Assembly: GCA_946406115.1 (NCBI GenBank)
Contig: OX291542.1
Location: forward strand, 25,555,321-25,619,320
From: Apoda limacodes
Lineage: Eukaryota; Arthropoda; Insecta; Lepidoptera; Limacodidae
Reading direction: 5' to 3'
Length of the DNA stretch: 64,000 nt
The notes under the pieces are model-generated. The model was not told where the DNA came from. It was given only the letters and a program-made list of their open reading frames with translations, and searched no databases. Positions 48,921-61,341 of this stretch are shown here, in pieces. Position numbers and translations under genes: made by a program. Positions within the stretch are counted from its first letter, which is position 1. Each line of letters starts with the position of its first letter.

Positions 48921-49511
48921 GATAAAGATTTGTATGTCACTTATTTTAGAATATTTAAAAGTATGAAGTGAAAATATCTACCTGCCAATGTGTAGTTAAT
49001 GACACCTAAGTAAGGTGTAAAAATCTAATCTTATTAAGTTTTTGTTATTGTTTGCTAATCGAGCCATACATAAATATTTGTAATATATTTCATAATACTT
49101 GTTAACAATTACTCAATAAAATGAATTAGCATAGTAATTTAGAGTAATGGCGAATACAATGATTTGCTACTTACCAGAAAATCTTATTTATCACACCTAA
49201 AATTTTCTGACTATCGTATGAGTCACATGTTTCACACGCGTATTTATTATACTAACGAGATTCGATTCTCTATTCGCCAGAAACAAAGACTGCAATATAA
49301 GAACTAAATTATTATAATAACTCAAAATAGAACTTACCTATTCAGTCGTTGGTAATAGATATAAGGAATGTATTTCCTTTCAAATGATCAAAAATTACGT
49401 CGATCTTTTACTCCGATGCTGCGTGTAAAAAGTACTTACCAACATTTAGAAAAATACTTTTTCGCAACTACATAAATAATAGTGTATGTCATCGCCCGAA
49501 AGTTTAATCCG

Positions 49512-50191
49512 CTATTTGACTAAATGCCTAGTCGGGTCGTTTAGTATGGAAAAGAACTTTTGCCTGCCTTTCCGACCTTTAAATAGCTTTATATCTTTTG
49601 AACCTATGTTGTCTTCTACGCTATTTCTACAGCATATCAATGAAAAATCTATCAACGACAGACACACATACATTGCTATGCATACGATAGTACAGGAGAT
49701 GATGGTTACATGGGTAACGCAAACAACCTTCATTCCGTTGTAGAAGAAAGCCGCGGAAAACTTGTGTCGAAAATGGTGACCACTTTCTTCAAGGTTCGAT
49801 TTAACTTTAACAACCAAAACACAGGTCTGTGCCCCGGGAACCAAATCTGGAACACATCTGTACACACCCTCTCCAAGAGCATTGAGATTCTTAAAGTAAA
49901 CATCACAATCCAATTTTGACATAATTTAGAAGACAAGGTCAAGTTGGTGTTCACTAAAGTTAGTGTAATCCACAGAGCGAAGCAAAACTTATCTTAGGGA
50001 CAAAAGTTGCTTTCTTCTACTCTATAAAAGTCCGGCCCCACATGGAGTGCTGGGTGGATCCACCTGCATACCAGCTTGAAACTCGGTTCAACTCGAGTTC
50101 TAAGAATCGTTGACGATCCAAAACCCACAAGCATTATTTTGAGCCTTTTAATCTGAGGAGAGACTTTGCCTCCCAGGTTTTTTACATACAT
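49512..50191 (-). other. Minus-strand open frames of unknown origin, possible gene fragment
   Basis: Minus-strand frames 49922-49512 (136 codons) and 50191-49994 (65 codons) are longer than usual for this AT-rich window. The first has NLNALGEGVYRC, which resembles the end of an immunoglobulin-like domain (Gly-x-Tyr-x-Cys), then a hydrophobic stretch (VVCVTHVTIISCTIVCIAMY) and a basic tail. The second contains FKLVCRWIHP and DFYRVEESNF. A possible acceptor lies before NLNALG, but no clear donor was found. It could be an old exon or pseudogene of a surface protein, or chance. I cannot name it. Confidence 0.25.
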
Positions 50192-50225
50192 ACAGGTGTC
50201 AACTAATTAAAAGAAAAAATGGAGA

Positions 50226-50400
50226 GAACATACATACATAACATCACGCCTGTTTCCCAAAGGGGTAGGCAGAGACCAAAGTCTGCCACTTGCTACGATC
50301 CTGGCATACCTCTCTTGCCTCATCTATACGCATCAATGCTTTCATACATTTTCTACGGTTCCGAGTACTCCTGACCTGGCCTTTTCTAATTTTTAACAGC
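50226..50400. repeat. Dispersed repeat (ACATACATACAT...CCCAAAGGGGTAGGCAGAG type)
   Basis: 'acatcacgcctgtttcccaa' followed by 'aggggtaggcagagacca' resembles a common lepidopteran interspersed repeat. Only one copy was seen here. Confidence 0.45.
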
Positions 50401-51938
50401 TTGTATAATGTACTGTGCTGAGATTCAACATCGAAAATAAACCATGGAGTGGTAAGACACTGACTTTGTACACAGTATATTATAATACCAAATAAAATGT
50501 ATTGTAGGTACTAGGTACTAAGACCAATGATGTCTAGTAAGTAGAACCTAGATAGACTGGCGTATGCGTACATGTAATTTGACAAAGTTCTTCGCAGTGT
50601 TTATTTATCATAGATACCGCGGGTGAACTTGGTAAAAAACCTTAAACGGATGTAACGTTCGTGTGGCCCGCAGCACGGCTTCAATGCCACATGGTCACGA
50701 TTAACTTAAGACAGCATAATTGCCTGGCTAGCGTCTAACCACAGAATAGATAACAGTTAACAATGCAATATAATCTGAGGTGAAACAGTTTGTCTACACG
50801 AAACAGTAATCTCACATAAATAAATAAACAAATATGAAATTCTGTTTGTCAACGCTTCAAGTTCTATTGATGGCAGATCATATGACTGCAAAGCAGACAA
50901 AGGTATCTTAAACTCAAAAATTATATACACATTTTTTGTATCAGTTACCGTTGTAATTCGTAAAATGAAGTACATTTTGGACTGGCCTTTATATTTAAAA
51001 AACATTCAAAACCATCCGCTGCTCCCGTGTCTTATCATTTCTCTGAAATTCCTGTTAAGCGGTTTTACCTTTACGGTTCTCAAGAGGATAGACAATGGAT
51101 AGACAGCATTCTCTATACTGGTGATTTACGACTCATGGTATATATACCTACCGCGTGCAACAACAACGTGTGAAGCGGTAAAAACTAGTTTTGCTAATTT
51201 CTATGTCTATTTATTAACTTTTTATCTGTAAGTTTTGTCTTTAGTCAGAATTTATTTTCCATACTTTAGCCACAGAATAAGTAATAACTTTAAACATAGT
51301 TGCAACAATTCTTATAAATTAAAAATTAACATAACTTTTAACTACATTTTTGATCTCGTTTGACCTACAATTGAAACTTTTTATTTGATTTTGCATAATA
51401 TGCTTTCGGATGAAATTTGATTCATTTTTTATTCCAAAGACCACTGTTTTGAATCAATATTACTTTGTACCTACATTTAAGACTCCCCAAAAAGGAAAAG
51501 GTAATGAAGCTGTAATTAATTAATTACACATCACTTCCTATTACATGATACATTTCATTCAACAGACCCCGTCTGATTGGCTAATAGAGCGGCTTAAAAT
51601 CTTTTTTGATATGTTACGTACAACATATTTTTAACGGTAGGTACTAACGTAGAATAACACAACGCAATTGAAATAATATTATTCTTTAAAAATCAAAAGC
51701 TATTCCAATGTTCAATGAAGCGTATAAAAACCCGACTATGTTATTATTACGTTTATGTAGTAGACACATTGGGTAAAAAGTGAACAAAAACCACTTGATT
51801 TTTGTCCATTATCTACCTACTATGTGTCGATTCCATCTTAGGGCCGCTACACACGACGACGCGCGTTTATGATGAGCGCGTCCTCTGCACGTCATCTAAA
51901 AAGCGAAGACCGTCTGCCAAGGTCACAAACTTGCTGAC
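50401..51938. other. Intron sequence, nothing recognised
   Basis: AT-rich except 51840-51900, which is richer in CpG. Confidence 0.4.
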
Positions 51939-52243
51939 GGCTTTGCGTTGCCGGGGCGCTTCTCGCCCCCACTCAATCGCAACCGCACCCGCGTAACGGG
52001 GAACTCCCCTCCTGGCGGTGACTCACCTTCGGGTTCGAGACTCACGCCGGTCGAAGGGACGCCCCCGAGAGCGACAACCCAAGCCGAGGCTTCCCCCGCG
52101 GGGAGCCCTTGAGCGTTGGGCGCTATATGGGCTGAGGCTCCTTCAGAGTCTCGCCCCAAAAGTCCGGTGAAGCAGTAATGGCTGCAACAGCCAACTGCAT
52201 AGTCAGCTCAGAAAAAAAAAAAAAAAAAAAAAGGCTTTGCGTT
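51939..52243 (+). mobile_element. GC-rich retroposon with poly-A tail and 11-base target duplication
   Basis: GGCTTTGCGTT occurs at 51939-51949 and again at 52233-52243. Between them a GC-rich body (about 51950-52211) ends in 21 A residues (52212-52232). This is the signature of target-primed insertion by LINE machinery. The body could be a SINE or the 5'-truncated 3' end of an R1-like LINE. I saw no A/B boxes, and reading frames in it are broken. The intact tail and perfect duplication suggest a recent event. Confidence 0.85.
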
Positions 52244-52815
52244 TAAATTACTGAGCCTTTATGAACTAAAATGGGCAGAGAGATAGTTTCTAATTATATT
52301 AGAGTAGGTAGATAGGTACTCTGTAACAATATGCCGCAATAATTTTTGTTTATTCCAAAATCTGACAATATGAAAATGAGTAACGAACGCAAGGGCATAT
52401 ACCTAATACAATGCATCAAAGTTGCTTCACTTTTGCATTGTTCTTATTAACAATCATCTTCTTTGTAGGAGGAATGCCTTGTCTTTAGACTCGCTACGGC
52501 TGGTATAATAGAGGAGCCTAAAGGTTAAATAAAGCCTTAGGGTTGTCATAAACGTGATATGCGAGCAAAACTATAGAGCTGTTTCAAGCTAGACTTTGTC
52601 GACTGTCAATTATTTCAATCTTTACGTTCACGGCATGGGTATATTTGTGTCTACTTTAATTATATGTATTATTATATCATCTTTGCCTTCTTGTAGTAGG
52701 AAAAACTGGTCAAGTATGGGTAGACCTGTGCACCGAGGGTTTTTTGAAGTGAAAACTTCTTTAGCGGCATTGTCCACTTCTTTTGTGATGGGTAAAATTG
52801 TTAAACTCGCGTAAG
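52244..52815. other. Intron sequence, nothing recognised
   Basis: No exon or named repeat. Confidence 0.4.
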
Positions 52816-52870
52816 GTCACGTGTCCTGATCGAAAATTCGTAAGGTGGAACTCGCGTCAGGACACGTGAC
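52816..52870. repeat. Hairpin with CACGTG in both arms
   Basis: GTCACGTGTCCTGAT at 52816-52830 is inverted at 52856-52870 (GTCAGGACACGTGAC), 14 of 15 bases. CACGTG in each arm is an E-box core. ACTCGCG also occurs twice nearby. Confidence 0.7.
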
Positions 52871-53637
52871 TTTTATTTACATTAGGTTAGTTTTTATTTT
52901 TAGTATACGGCGGTTATGAGTAGTAAAGGGAGGTTGGATATGGGATTCTAATTCTATGACAGATTGAGATGTCAAATATACTACGTCTAAAAAGTAAATA
53001 AACAAACATAATAATTTACAATAAATAAATATGTGTACGAAGTGATGGGACGTAAATAGCTAGTATGTTTTCACTTCTGCCGGCACTACCGGAGTGCAAC
53101 CCTTTTTTTTACCACCACAGCCACAGAATGTATGAGCCCGACTCGTTCCTGACCAGTTTTAATTATTTGTGTTACACAGACATTGTGTTATAGAGTTTAC
53201 GCTATAATCATTTTAAGTTTGTCTGTGAGTAATCCTTTTTTATGATAAAACAAGCAGAAAATACAAAAATGCATTTGCCTGCCTTTTACTTTTATTTTTT
53301 TTATTATTTGTTTGGAATTCTGCCATGATAACCCATATTGTTTGAAAATTTTAGGTTTCTATCTAAGTACTTTAGTCTAAAAGATAGACTGATGTTGACA
53401 TAATAATAATGTCGGACAGACAGACATCGGAGCTCAATTATAGCCTTAGACAAGCAGGTCGATCACATACGTCACAGTAAAACGAACTGAAGGCAGCCCT
53501 AATAGTAAGAAACAGCTTTTGTTTAGTACTTTTTGGGTTGAACCGAGTTCAAGGACTGCATATCCAATTTACATTGTTAATCCCTATAAAGGTTACTAGT
53601 TTTACTCTTTCACTCTTGTATAAATGTTTATCTGCTT

Positions 53638-55155
53638 TTTAGGGTTCCGTACCTTAAAGGGTAAAAGTAACCCTTATAGGATCACTTCGTTGTCCGTCTG
53701 TCTGTCTTTCTGTCTGTCTGTCAGTCAAGACCCTTTTTCTCAGGAACGCGTGAAGGTATCAAGTTCCAATTAATATCAAATACTAAAGTTTATGGTCCTT
53801 TGAAGCTGTTAACAAATCAAGCTTCGAGGTCAACGCAATAACAAAATATGGCCATTTTTGTCACATATTTTGGCATTCACAGATAAATCAAAACCTATGA
53901 TAACCTTGCCGTTGTCTTAGAAATATGAAATTTCGTACGAAGTAAGGTCTTACAAAGTAAAGTAGTTATAAACATTAAAAAAAAGTTTCTATGTCTGTCT
54001 TACAAGACCCTTTTACTCAAGAGCACGTGGCGGTATCAAGTTGAAATTAATATCAAATACTAAAGTCTACGGTCACTTAAAGTTGTAAAAAGATCAAGCT
54101 TCTAAGTCAATCCAATAAAAAATATGCCCAAAATACGATTATTTACGGTAATTTTTTGTGTCGCATATTGTGACACAATCCTGTTGACCTAGAATCATGA
54201 AAAAAAAAGAACTATGCCATGTAGCATACATAAAGGAAAAAATCTTAAAACCGTAAATTTGTTGTTGAAAAACAAAATTTTTTTTTTTTTTTTTTGATTA
54301 AAAAACTTATTTGCAGTTGGTAAACTAACCGCTACCTATGGCGATGTATTGGGAGAACAGTTTTCCAACAGCAAAGTTAAGTTTGACCCTCAATACAGTT
54401 TACCTTTTACACAACCCTCGGTGCCCGAGTCCGACTCGCACTTGACCGGTTTTTTAGGGTTCCGTAGTCAACAAGGAACCCTTATAGTTTCGTCATGTCC
54501 GTCCGTCCGTCCGTCTGTCGGCGGCTTAGTTCAAAAACTACTAATACGAGAAAGCTGCAATTTGTCAGGGATATCCACATTGATCAAGCCGACAAAGTGG
54601 TAGAATAAAATCTTTGAAAAAAAAATTTTTTAGGGTACCTCCCCTACACTTGAAGAAGGGACGTAATTTTTTTTTTGTCTACCCCATCGTGTGGGGTATC
54701 GTTGCGAAACATTTAGCTTTAAAGTACTAATTTTTTTTAGAGTCAATTGTCCCCCCCTCTCTACCAGCAAAAGTGTAGTATTTGGAAATGTAAAAAAAAT
54801 TACGGTGGTAGTGCATATAATGAATTTAAAAGGAAAACTATCACGGGTAAGTACACTTTACAGGCTAACGAATAATAGTCGACCAAGTTATAAAATGTAC
54901 TTATGTAGTGAAATTTTCGTACTAATTCCATTAAAAGTTACTTAAATGAACTGGTACATCAGTAAAACAGGTATAGATGCTTGAAATATTCACAGAATAT
55001 TCAGTATTATGTTCAATTTAAAAATAAATTGAATTAAAATAAAATAAACATTTAAGGGAACTCCAATATCACAAACGTAATTTTTTTGCCGTTTTTATAG
55101 ACAATGGTACGGAACCCTTTGTGTGCGAGTCCGACTCGCACTTGGCCGATTTTTT
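53638..55155 (+). repeat. Two head-to-tail copies of dispersed family B
   Basis: Copy 1 starts 'tttagggttccgtaccttaa' at about 53638 and ends with 'gagtccgactcgcacttgac' near 54446. Copy 2 starts at once with 'ttagggttccgtagtcaaca' at about 54455 and ends with the same block near 55146. Both carry a GTCTGTCTGTC/GTCCGTCCGTCC run soon after the start. Frames within are not genes. Confidence 0.65.
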
Positions 55156-57377
55156 TATATATGTTCTAAATTGTAGTGAAGATACAAATAACAAAAAAAG
55201 TGGTAGATTTAGAATTTCTTTTAAGGTCCTACTTGTATAGAAGAAAATTACGGGTGCAATCAGGGGATTAATTATAGAATATTATGCTGAAAGAATTATT
55301 TATTCGCCATGTTAGTTTTTTTGATCAATAAATGACATGGGCAGGTGAAAGGATTTGTGCTATGTAGACTGTACTTTTCTGATAACCTTCACAGTCAGAT
55401 AGAGTAACAAGAAAATGCCCAAGGCTACATGTGTTGTAAAGCAAGGCGAGTTATGTATACTGTGATGTGAAAGGCAAGTTTAAGTTGGTATTACATGTTG
55501 AATACTAGTAAATATAAGTAGGTACCTACATTATTATGTACGTGTACTAAAGATAATTAAATGTGTGAAAGAACTTCATTACCTTACTCGTATGATAGTA
55601 GCATTTAATATAACCTGATCAATTGAGAATTTTTGACGGACACTAAGGTTTTAGAACCCTTTGAGTAGTGTGTGCTAAGATGCGACAAAAGCAAAATCTC
55701 GTTAAGGAACATTTGAGATTAGATTGCAGTTGCCCTCGAACACTTAAGCCTTGACAATACAAAGAGAAATATGCTGAGCTTATAGCCAACTTTACTAGTT
55801 GAAGAGGAACCTAAGTAGAAGGAAAGAATAGGTAACATACATCCAGAATCTTAATACCTAGAATGTGCTTTATATTATAAATAATTGTTATAATTATCTC
55901 CGATTAATTACTGTAAGAATCACGTAAAAATGTCTTACTAAAAATAAGTGTATAGTGTCAACACGAATTGATAGGTTATATTGTTGCCAACACGAGTACA
56001 AAAACCGGCAAAAATATCGGAAACAGAAGAAGGATACTTTCATCCCGAATAAGTGATCCCGTGGCAAATTCCATTTTAATTCATTCGCAAATTCTTTCCT
56101 ACGTTAAAATTAAAATCTCCTACGTAATAATTGTAAAACATATCAAACACAGGCATTATCTTTACAGTCTGATTTTCGTAACTGACTGCTACAGATATCA
56201 GTAAACGGTCTTATGCAATATAACATACGTAAAAATAAAAGTGTCGTTATTCTTATTTGATAACGGCCGTTCGTTATTATCTAGTCGAGATAAAATCTTC
56301 GTTTCTCGCAGATATCCAAAAAAAAAATTCGCTGATAAAATTGTATTTCTACATTTCCTTTAAAGTCGTGAGGCAATAAAGAAACAATTCAAAAGCGTAC
56401 CAACTCGTATTGTTTTCTGACAGCATATATATATTGTAACAATGCAAGATGAATCGCTTTGTTTACTTGGTTCTTGTGACAGTAAAAACAATATTTACTA
56501 ACCTCTACAATTGTGAAAATCTAAGTTTATTTACGTTTTATAGTTGACAATTAAAGAACATCTAAGGTTATACAGCAAGTCGATATAAATGTCTGTATGT
56601 AGTTATAATATCACGGGTTTTACATACACATAAATACTCAAAACATCATGGTGATTCATACTCAAATTATAATGTGGTATAAACCATATTATTGCTGCGC
56701 TACATTGCTTCCTAGACGTCGCGTCGGTCGACCGCCAACACATAAATCTTGCAAAAAATTAATAATACCTCGTTTATATAAAAACTACGAAAGTTATCAA
56801 AAAAGCGGTTTGAGCATATTAATATATTGTTATTGCCTATCCACTGTTTTTAAAATAATCGCGAAAAAGCGTTTCGTTTTAAAGATTCAACAAAAAATGT
56901 GTGCGAAACAAGGTCTTTTCGGAAAATAAATGTATCTAGTAAAATGTCGAAAAACGTGTTTTTAAGAGTTCAAGTTACCTGATTCAAAATATTGAGCTCA
57001 TAACTAACATACAAACTACGATCTAGATCGACAAACATGACCTATTTGGCTACTTGACATATTGTAGGTATCTGGACTAAGGTTGTTTATTTATGTCCTA
57101 TAAGTCATTAGTAGGGATTTAGGGATCCTTAACATATTTATGGATACAAATTTTTAAAAATAAGTAATTTCAGCATCTTTAAACAATTAACTAGCTTTTG
57201 TTCGCAACTTCATCCGTGTACCTATATCACACAATGCCTGCACTATATTTCCCGTCAATGCTTAGCGGATTCAGATAAAATGTGGCATTGATTTTAAGTC
57301 TAAACTATATTTTGGCGGAAATAATTTAGTGATTTTCGCGTGATGCCAACTATTTTTTTTACTTTTAATTTACTTGT
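55156..57377. other. Intron sequence, no gene seen
   Basis: Small open frames at 55968-56204 and 56648-56929 show no domain, codon pattern or splice context that would support them. Confidence 0.4.
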
Positions 57378-57785
57378 TTTAAGGGGTCCGTACCTAAAGG
57401 GTACAAACGGGACCCTATTACTAAGACTCGCTGTCCGTCTGTCACCAGGCTGTATCTCATGAAGCGTGATAGTTAGACAGTTGACATTTTCACAGATAAT
57501 GTATTTCTGTTGCTGCTATAACAACAAACACTAAAAAACAGAATAAAATAAATATTTAAGGGTTTGTATAGGGGCCCTATACAAAAAACGTGATTTTTGT
57601 GCTCGATTTTGATAACTGGTTGCCGTAAGAGGGAGACGCTTAGAATTTATTCACAGAATATTTTGTTATATATTCACTTTAAAAATAAATAATTAAATTA
57701 AATTAAAACAATTTTTTTGCCGTTTTCATAGATAATGGCACGGAACCGTTCGTGTGCGAGTCCAACTCGCAATTGGCCGGTTATT
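57378..57785 (+). repeat. Dispersed family B, short copy
   Basis: It starts 'aaggggtccgtacctaaagg' and ends 'gagtccaactcgcaattggc' with an internally deleted body. Confidence 0.6.
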
Positions 57786-59489
57786 TATATTAGTGTGCAA
57801 AACAAAGAATATATCTATTCCTTATTCTGTGGTCGAAAAATAAACAGACAAACAAAATTTCAAAAAACTGCAAGTAAGTAATTCATAGACCGGGAGTTCT
57901 TAAACACCATAAAATATCGTAACTTTTTCTGTAAATCTATTTAAAGCACTGACACACTTCTGTGAAAAAGTCCACAATTTTAATTTAACTTAAAAACTAA
58001 TCTTACTTATAACCTTAGTCGACCCCTACGTAAACTGGATTCTCGACTCAGATTTTGTCTAGCTACGACCTTGCTTGCTGGTAATGTCAAGTAGCTTTAG
58101 AGCACCTAACTAGAGCGCTGCTTCCGCACATAGCGTAAACGCAATAGCCCCGAATTTGCATGCTTTTACTTTAATTCTACGACGATAATGATATACGTAT
58201 ATAGGTACTATCAATTTGATATTTTAGAATTTTGCGTTTGGAATGATTGGTTTTAAGGCTGAGCTTTACGCATCTAGAATCCCTCACATGTAGTCGATAT
58301 CATTCTAAAAACTTTTTTATACCGCTTCTGCTCAAAAAAGTACATTTTCTTTACCGATAAGCGTGAAAAAAAAAACCACCTCTTGGTTCTTTGTTACAAT
58401 TTTATTGAAGATTAACTTAGAATCAGCAGAAAACAATAATTAGAATGCATTCCACAAATCATTTGGCAGGAATGATTGTCAAGGGTGACAATACTATATA
58501 AGGATATAGGTTGTTTCATAACGCTATTAGGATGTTTACTGAAAAGTTAACTGTACACTGTACCCGGCTATTATTTCTAGACAGAGAAAAGGGATTAGAA
58601 ACACTGGCCTGGTTCAAGAAAACTACAAAAATACTGGTTTTAAAAATGGCGGGTGCTGCTATGTAGTCTATAAAATTTTATCGCGAAGAATCGAAAAACA
58701 AATTATTGCTAGTATGGTAACTATTTGTTTCGATGGAAATTCGTTATAGTTGCTATTAACTAAAGAAAGGTCGAACTGGTTTTTGAGATGATATTCTCTA
58801 TTCTGAATGCAATTATAAAATGTAATTTAAAATAACTTTTTACCATAGGAAAAATACATGTACCTACTTATCTTTATAAGTCAAAAAGGGATTTTTTTTG
58901 ACAAAAAAAAAAAAATAGTTGTTAATGTTTGCTCCTATGGTTTTACCTATAAATATTGTTCGCAGTTCATAGCGAAGTAAAACATATAGCCTATTATTTT
59001 ATTTATAATATTAAATTTATACTATTTCTTAAGGTAAAAGTTTCAATACACTATTCGTTAAAATAAAAATTGGATCTCGCATCTTTAAATAAATCACCCC
59101 GCTGTGATAGATAATCCTTTTGTACTCGCGGTCTTCGCATGAAATTCGCCGTTTTTAAACTTGTCGTTCAATCTACTAAGTCTTGGACCCAGGGGATTCC
59201 AGATGCTTGAAGTCCCAGCCTCAGAGTAGTTTGGTTTTTAGTATCAAAATCATAGGTGTATTGGTAGTTTGTTAGTAGTACAAGCATATAGATTAGCTAT
59301 TTATTTATAGAGCAGTGCAATAACCCAAGCCAAGGCTAAACAAGGCCAGACTATCTTTATTTAATTACATGTCGTTTCAAAGTACTTACATTTTCTTTTT
59401 TTAACTTCTAATTTTTAAATTAATTAAATTAATTTAAATTATTTCCTATTTAGAATAAAATCTTAAACAACTTTTTCCTTTCTCCACAG
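57786..59489. other. End of the long intron
   Basis: AT-rich. The last 20 bases form the pyrimidine tract and acceptor of exon 2. Confidence 0.5.
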
Positions 59490-59746
59490 GTTCCGGTCAG
59501 ATTCAAGAATATTCGTTCGCATTGACACCCCTTTTGACATGCAGTGGTTTTTTCATCATGTACTTGGTGGAAGAGCTGGTCCACATGTATATTCACCACC
59601 GGGAAAAGAAAAGTGGTCAGGCCTCAACGCTCGTAAGGAACCTTAGCATCAGGGGCAGTCAACACAAGCATGACAACAACGGCGAGAAGAGCAGCACCAA
59701 CTCTACTGCTGATCTTATCGAACCTAACTCTTCGAAGAAAGGCAAG
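59490..59746 (+). CDS. ZIP zinc transporter exon 2 (TM3 and start of the variable loop)
   Basis: A pyrimidine-rich tract and CACAG end at 59489. The exon completes Cys93 and adds 85 codons. TM3 covers about residues 101-126 (isoform A numbering), including LTPLLTCSGFFIMYLVEELV, which matches the usual ZIPII helix 3 ending in Glu-Glu. Then comes a basic, polar stretch with His, Lys, Asn and Ser, the first half of the cytoplasmic loop. The donor is AAG|GTACGG at 59746/59747, phase 0. Both first exons splice here. Confidence 0.9.
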
Positions 59747-60593
59747 GTACGGAAATTCGATCACAAGATAAAAACAATAATTTTTTGGCTAAATAATAAC
59801 TAACCCAATCTCCATTTGGTCCCAGTTAAAAAGGGCTTGTTTTTTTGCTGTTATGCATGCATTTTTCTGTTATATTTTTTTTTAATTGGATAGGAAGCAT
59901 GAAATATATATAAATATCAGCATATGAAACTAAGTATTTGCATAAGTGTATAGTTGAACAAAAGAATATTACAATAGATACCTACAACTCTTTTGTAATC
60001 TTTTGAAATGTTTGCGTTCTAATGTATTTGTAAAGGAGTCAGTCACATGTTTGTGACTTCATGACTAATGAAAAGAGCACTGTTCTGTTGCGAAAATGCT
60101 GGTTATGCTTATGGATACATTTTAATTATACTTATTGAAAATTTTAATTTAAGTTAGGATCCGAAGCTACGTGCTACTTAAGCAATAACTTTGTTACTTA
60201 TTAGGTTATTATTGGCTTGCTAACCACTCAACATTCGGCGGGCCGTTTGCTTGTTTAACACATAATAAACCTTAAGAGAATATATTTCTACAAACAAATT
60301 TCCATTTCTAACATGTTTTTGATATTTACTGATCAAACACTGTGATATTTAGTAGACATGATCTCAAACCGAAAACTATGTCTGAGGTGTTGTAAAATTC
60401 TTAAAAAAAGTTTTTTCTACCTTTTAATGTTATTTGAGGCGATTTCTATAAAGAACTTCTACATCCAAACCCAACCAAAAATTTACATTTGAGGCGATGA
60501 TGGGTTCCACCAGATTTGAAAGCTCGAGGATTACTAACAGCTTTGGACAGTCCCTATATGTACAATAAAAAACATGTACAACTTATTTTCCAG

Positions 60594-60784
60594 GATCTGG
60601 AGCAGCACAGCGACCAGGGTCATTCAAACCACGGACACTCTCACCACCACAGCCATATGCCGATGGACACTGGTGACGACGTAACAGCCGCACTTCGTGG
60701 TCTCCTCATCGTCCTCGCTCTCTCAATCCACGAGCTCTTTGAAGGTCTTGCAGTTGGTCTGGAATCTTCAACCTCTCACGTATG
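60594..60784 (+). CDS. ZIP zinc transporter exon 3 (His-rich loop and TM4 metal site)
   Basis: The acceptor is TTTTCCAG ending at 60593. The exon adds 63 codons plus two bases. Residues 183-199 hold eight His in seventeen positions (HSDQGHSNHGHSHHHSH), the cytoplasmic zinc-binding loop typical of the family. TM4 (about 209-234) contains SIHELFEGLAVGLE, with His224 and Glu228, the ZIPII form of the conserved helix 4 metal site. The donor is ATG|GTATGT at 60784/60785, phase 2, joining to 61856 to make Trp242. The upstream open frame from 60516 is intronic and was not included, because the acceptor and phase fit 60594. Confidence 0.92.
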
Positions 60785-61197
60785 GTATGTAGACGACGCA
60801 AAATTAAATTACAACTAGTGTCATCTAGTGTGCATAGTGTAACATTTGTTTTTTGAAGTGTTTGATATTAAGATTTATAGACAAATATCATCTTTATTAA
60901 AATAAAAAAAAAACTATTATATGAACAATTAATTTAACAGTTTTCAACTACTACTGAAGATAACTGTGTTTTATTATAATGTTAGTGTGTCTATTCAAAA
61001 ATAGATGTCGCTACCTAAACATTTCAAGGCAAAGCTGCCAGTTTTTTTTTCGGACAAAGCGGGATTTCGAAACATGTTGAGTAAAATAGCTAGATGTATA
61101 CGATGAAATCGGGACATTAAATTAAATATTAACTACCTAATTATCGTTAGAAAAAATATGGAACCAAAATATCAAAAGAAAAACATTTAGGTTGATC

Positions 61198-61341
61198 AGG
61201 GACCTTTTTGGGAACAGTCTCGAGCTATTCGAACTCTAAAAATGTATGCAAGTTCACGGATTTCGAGAGGAAAGTTAGACTTTCATTTGTTTCGAATTCC
61301 AGAGTTCGAATAGCTCCAGACTGTTCCCAATAAGGTCCCTG
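61198..61341. mobile_element. MITE with CAGGGACC ends and 40-base inverted repeats, copy 2
   Basis: Left arm CAGGGACCTTTTTGGGAACA... and right arm ...CTGTTCCCAATAAGGTCCCTG pair over about 40 bases, including GTCTCGAGCTATTCGAACTC. The element is 144 bases long, sits in intron 3 and is non-coding. It is related to 3378-3544. Confidence 0.85.

Noticed and set aside
56648..56929. 93-codon frame with an AT-hook-like RRRVGRPP stretch
   Set aside because: A single short motif in otherwise random-looking, Lys/Ile/Tyr-rich translation with no splice or promoter support.
60516..60593. In-frame upstream extension of exon 3 with its own ATG
   Set aside because: An acceptor at 60593 and phase-0 join to exon 2 explain the exon. 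The extension shows no family similarity.
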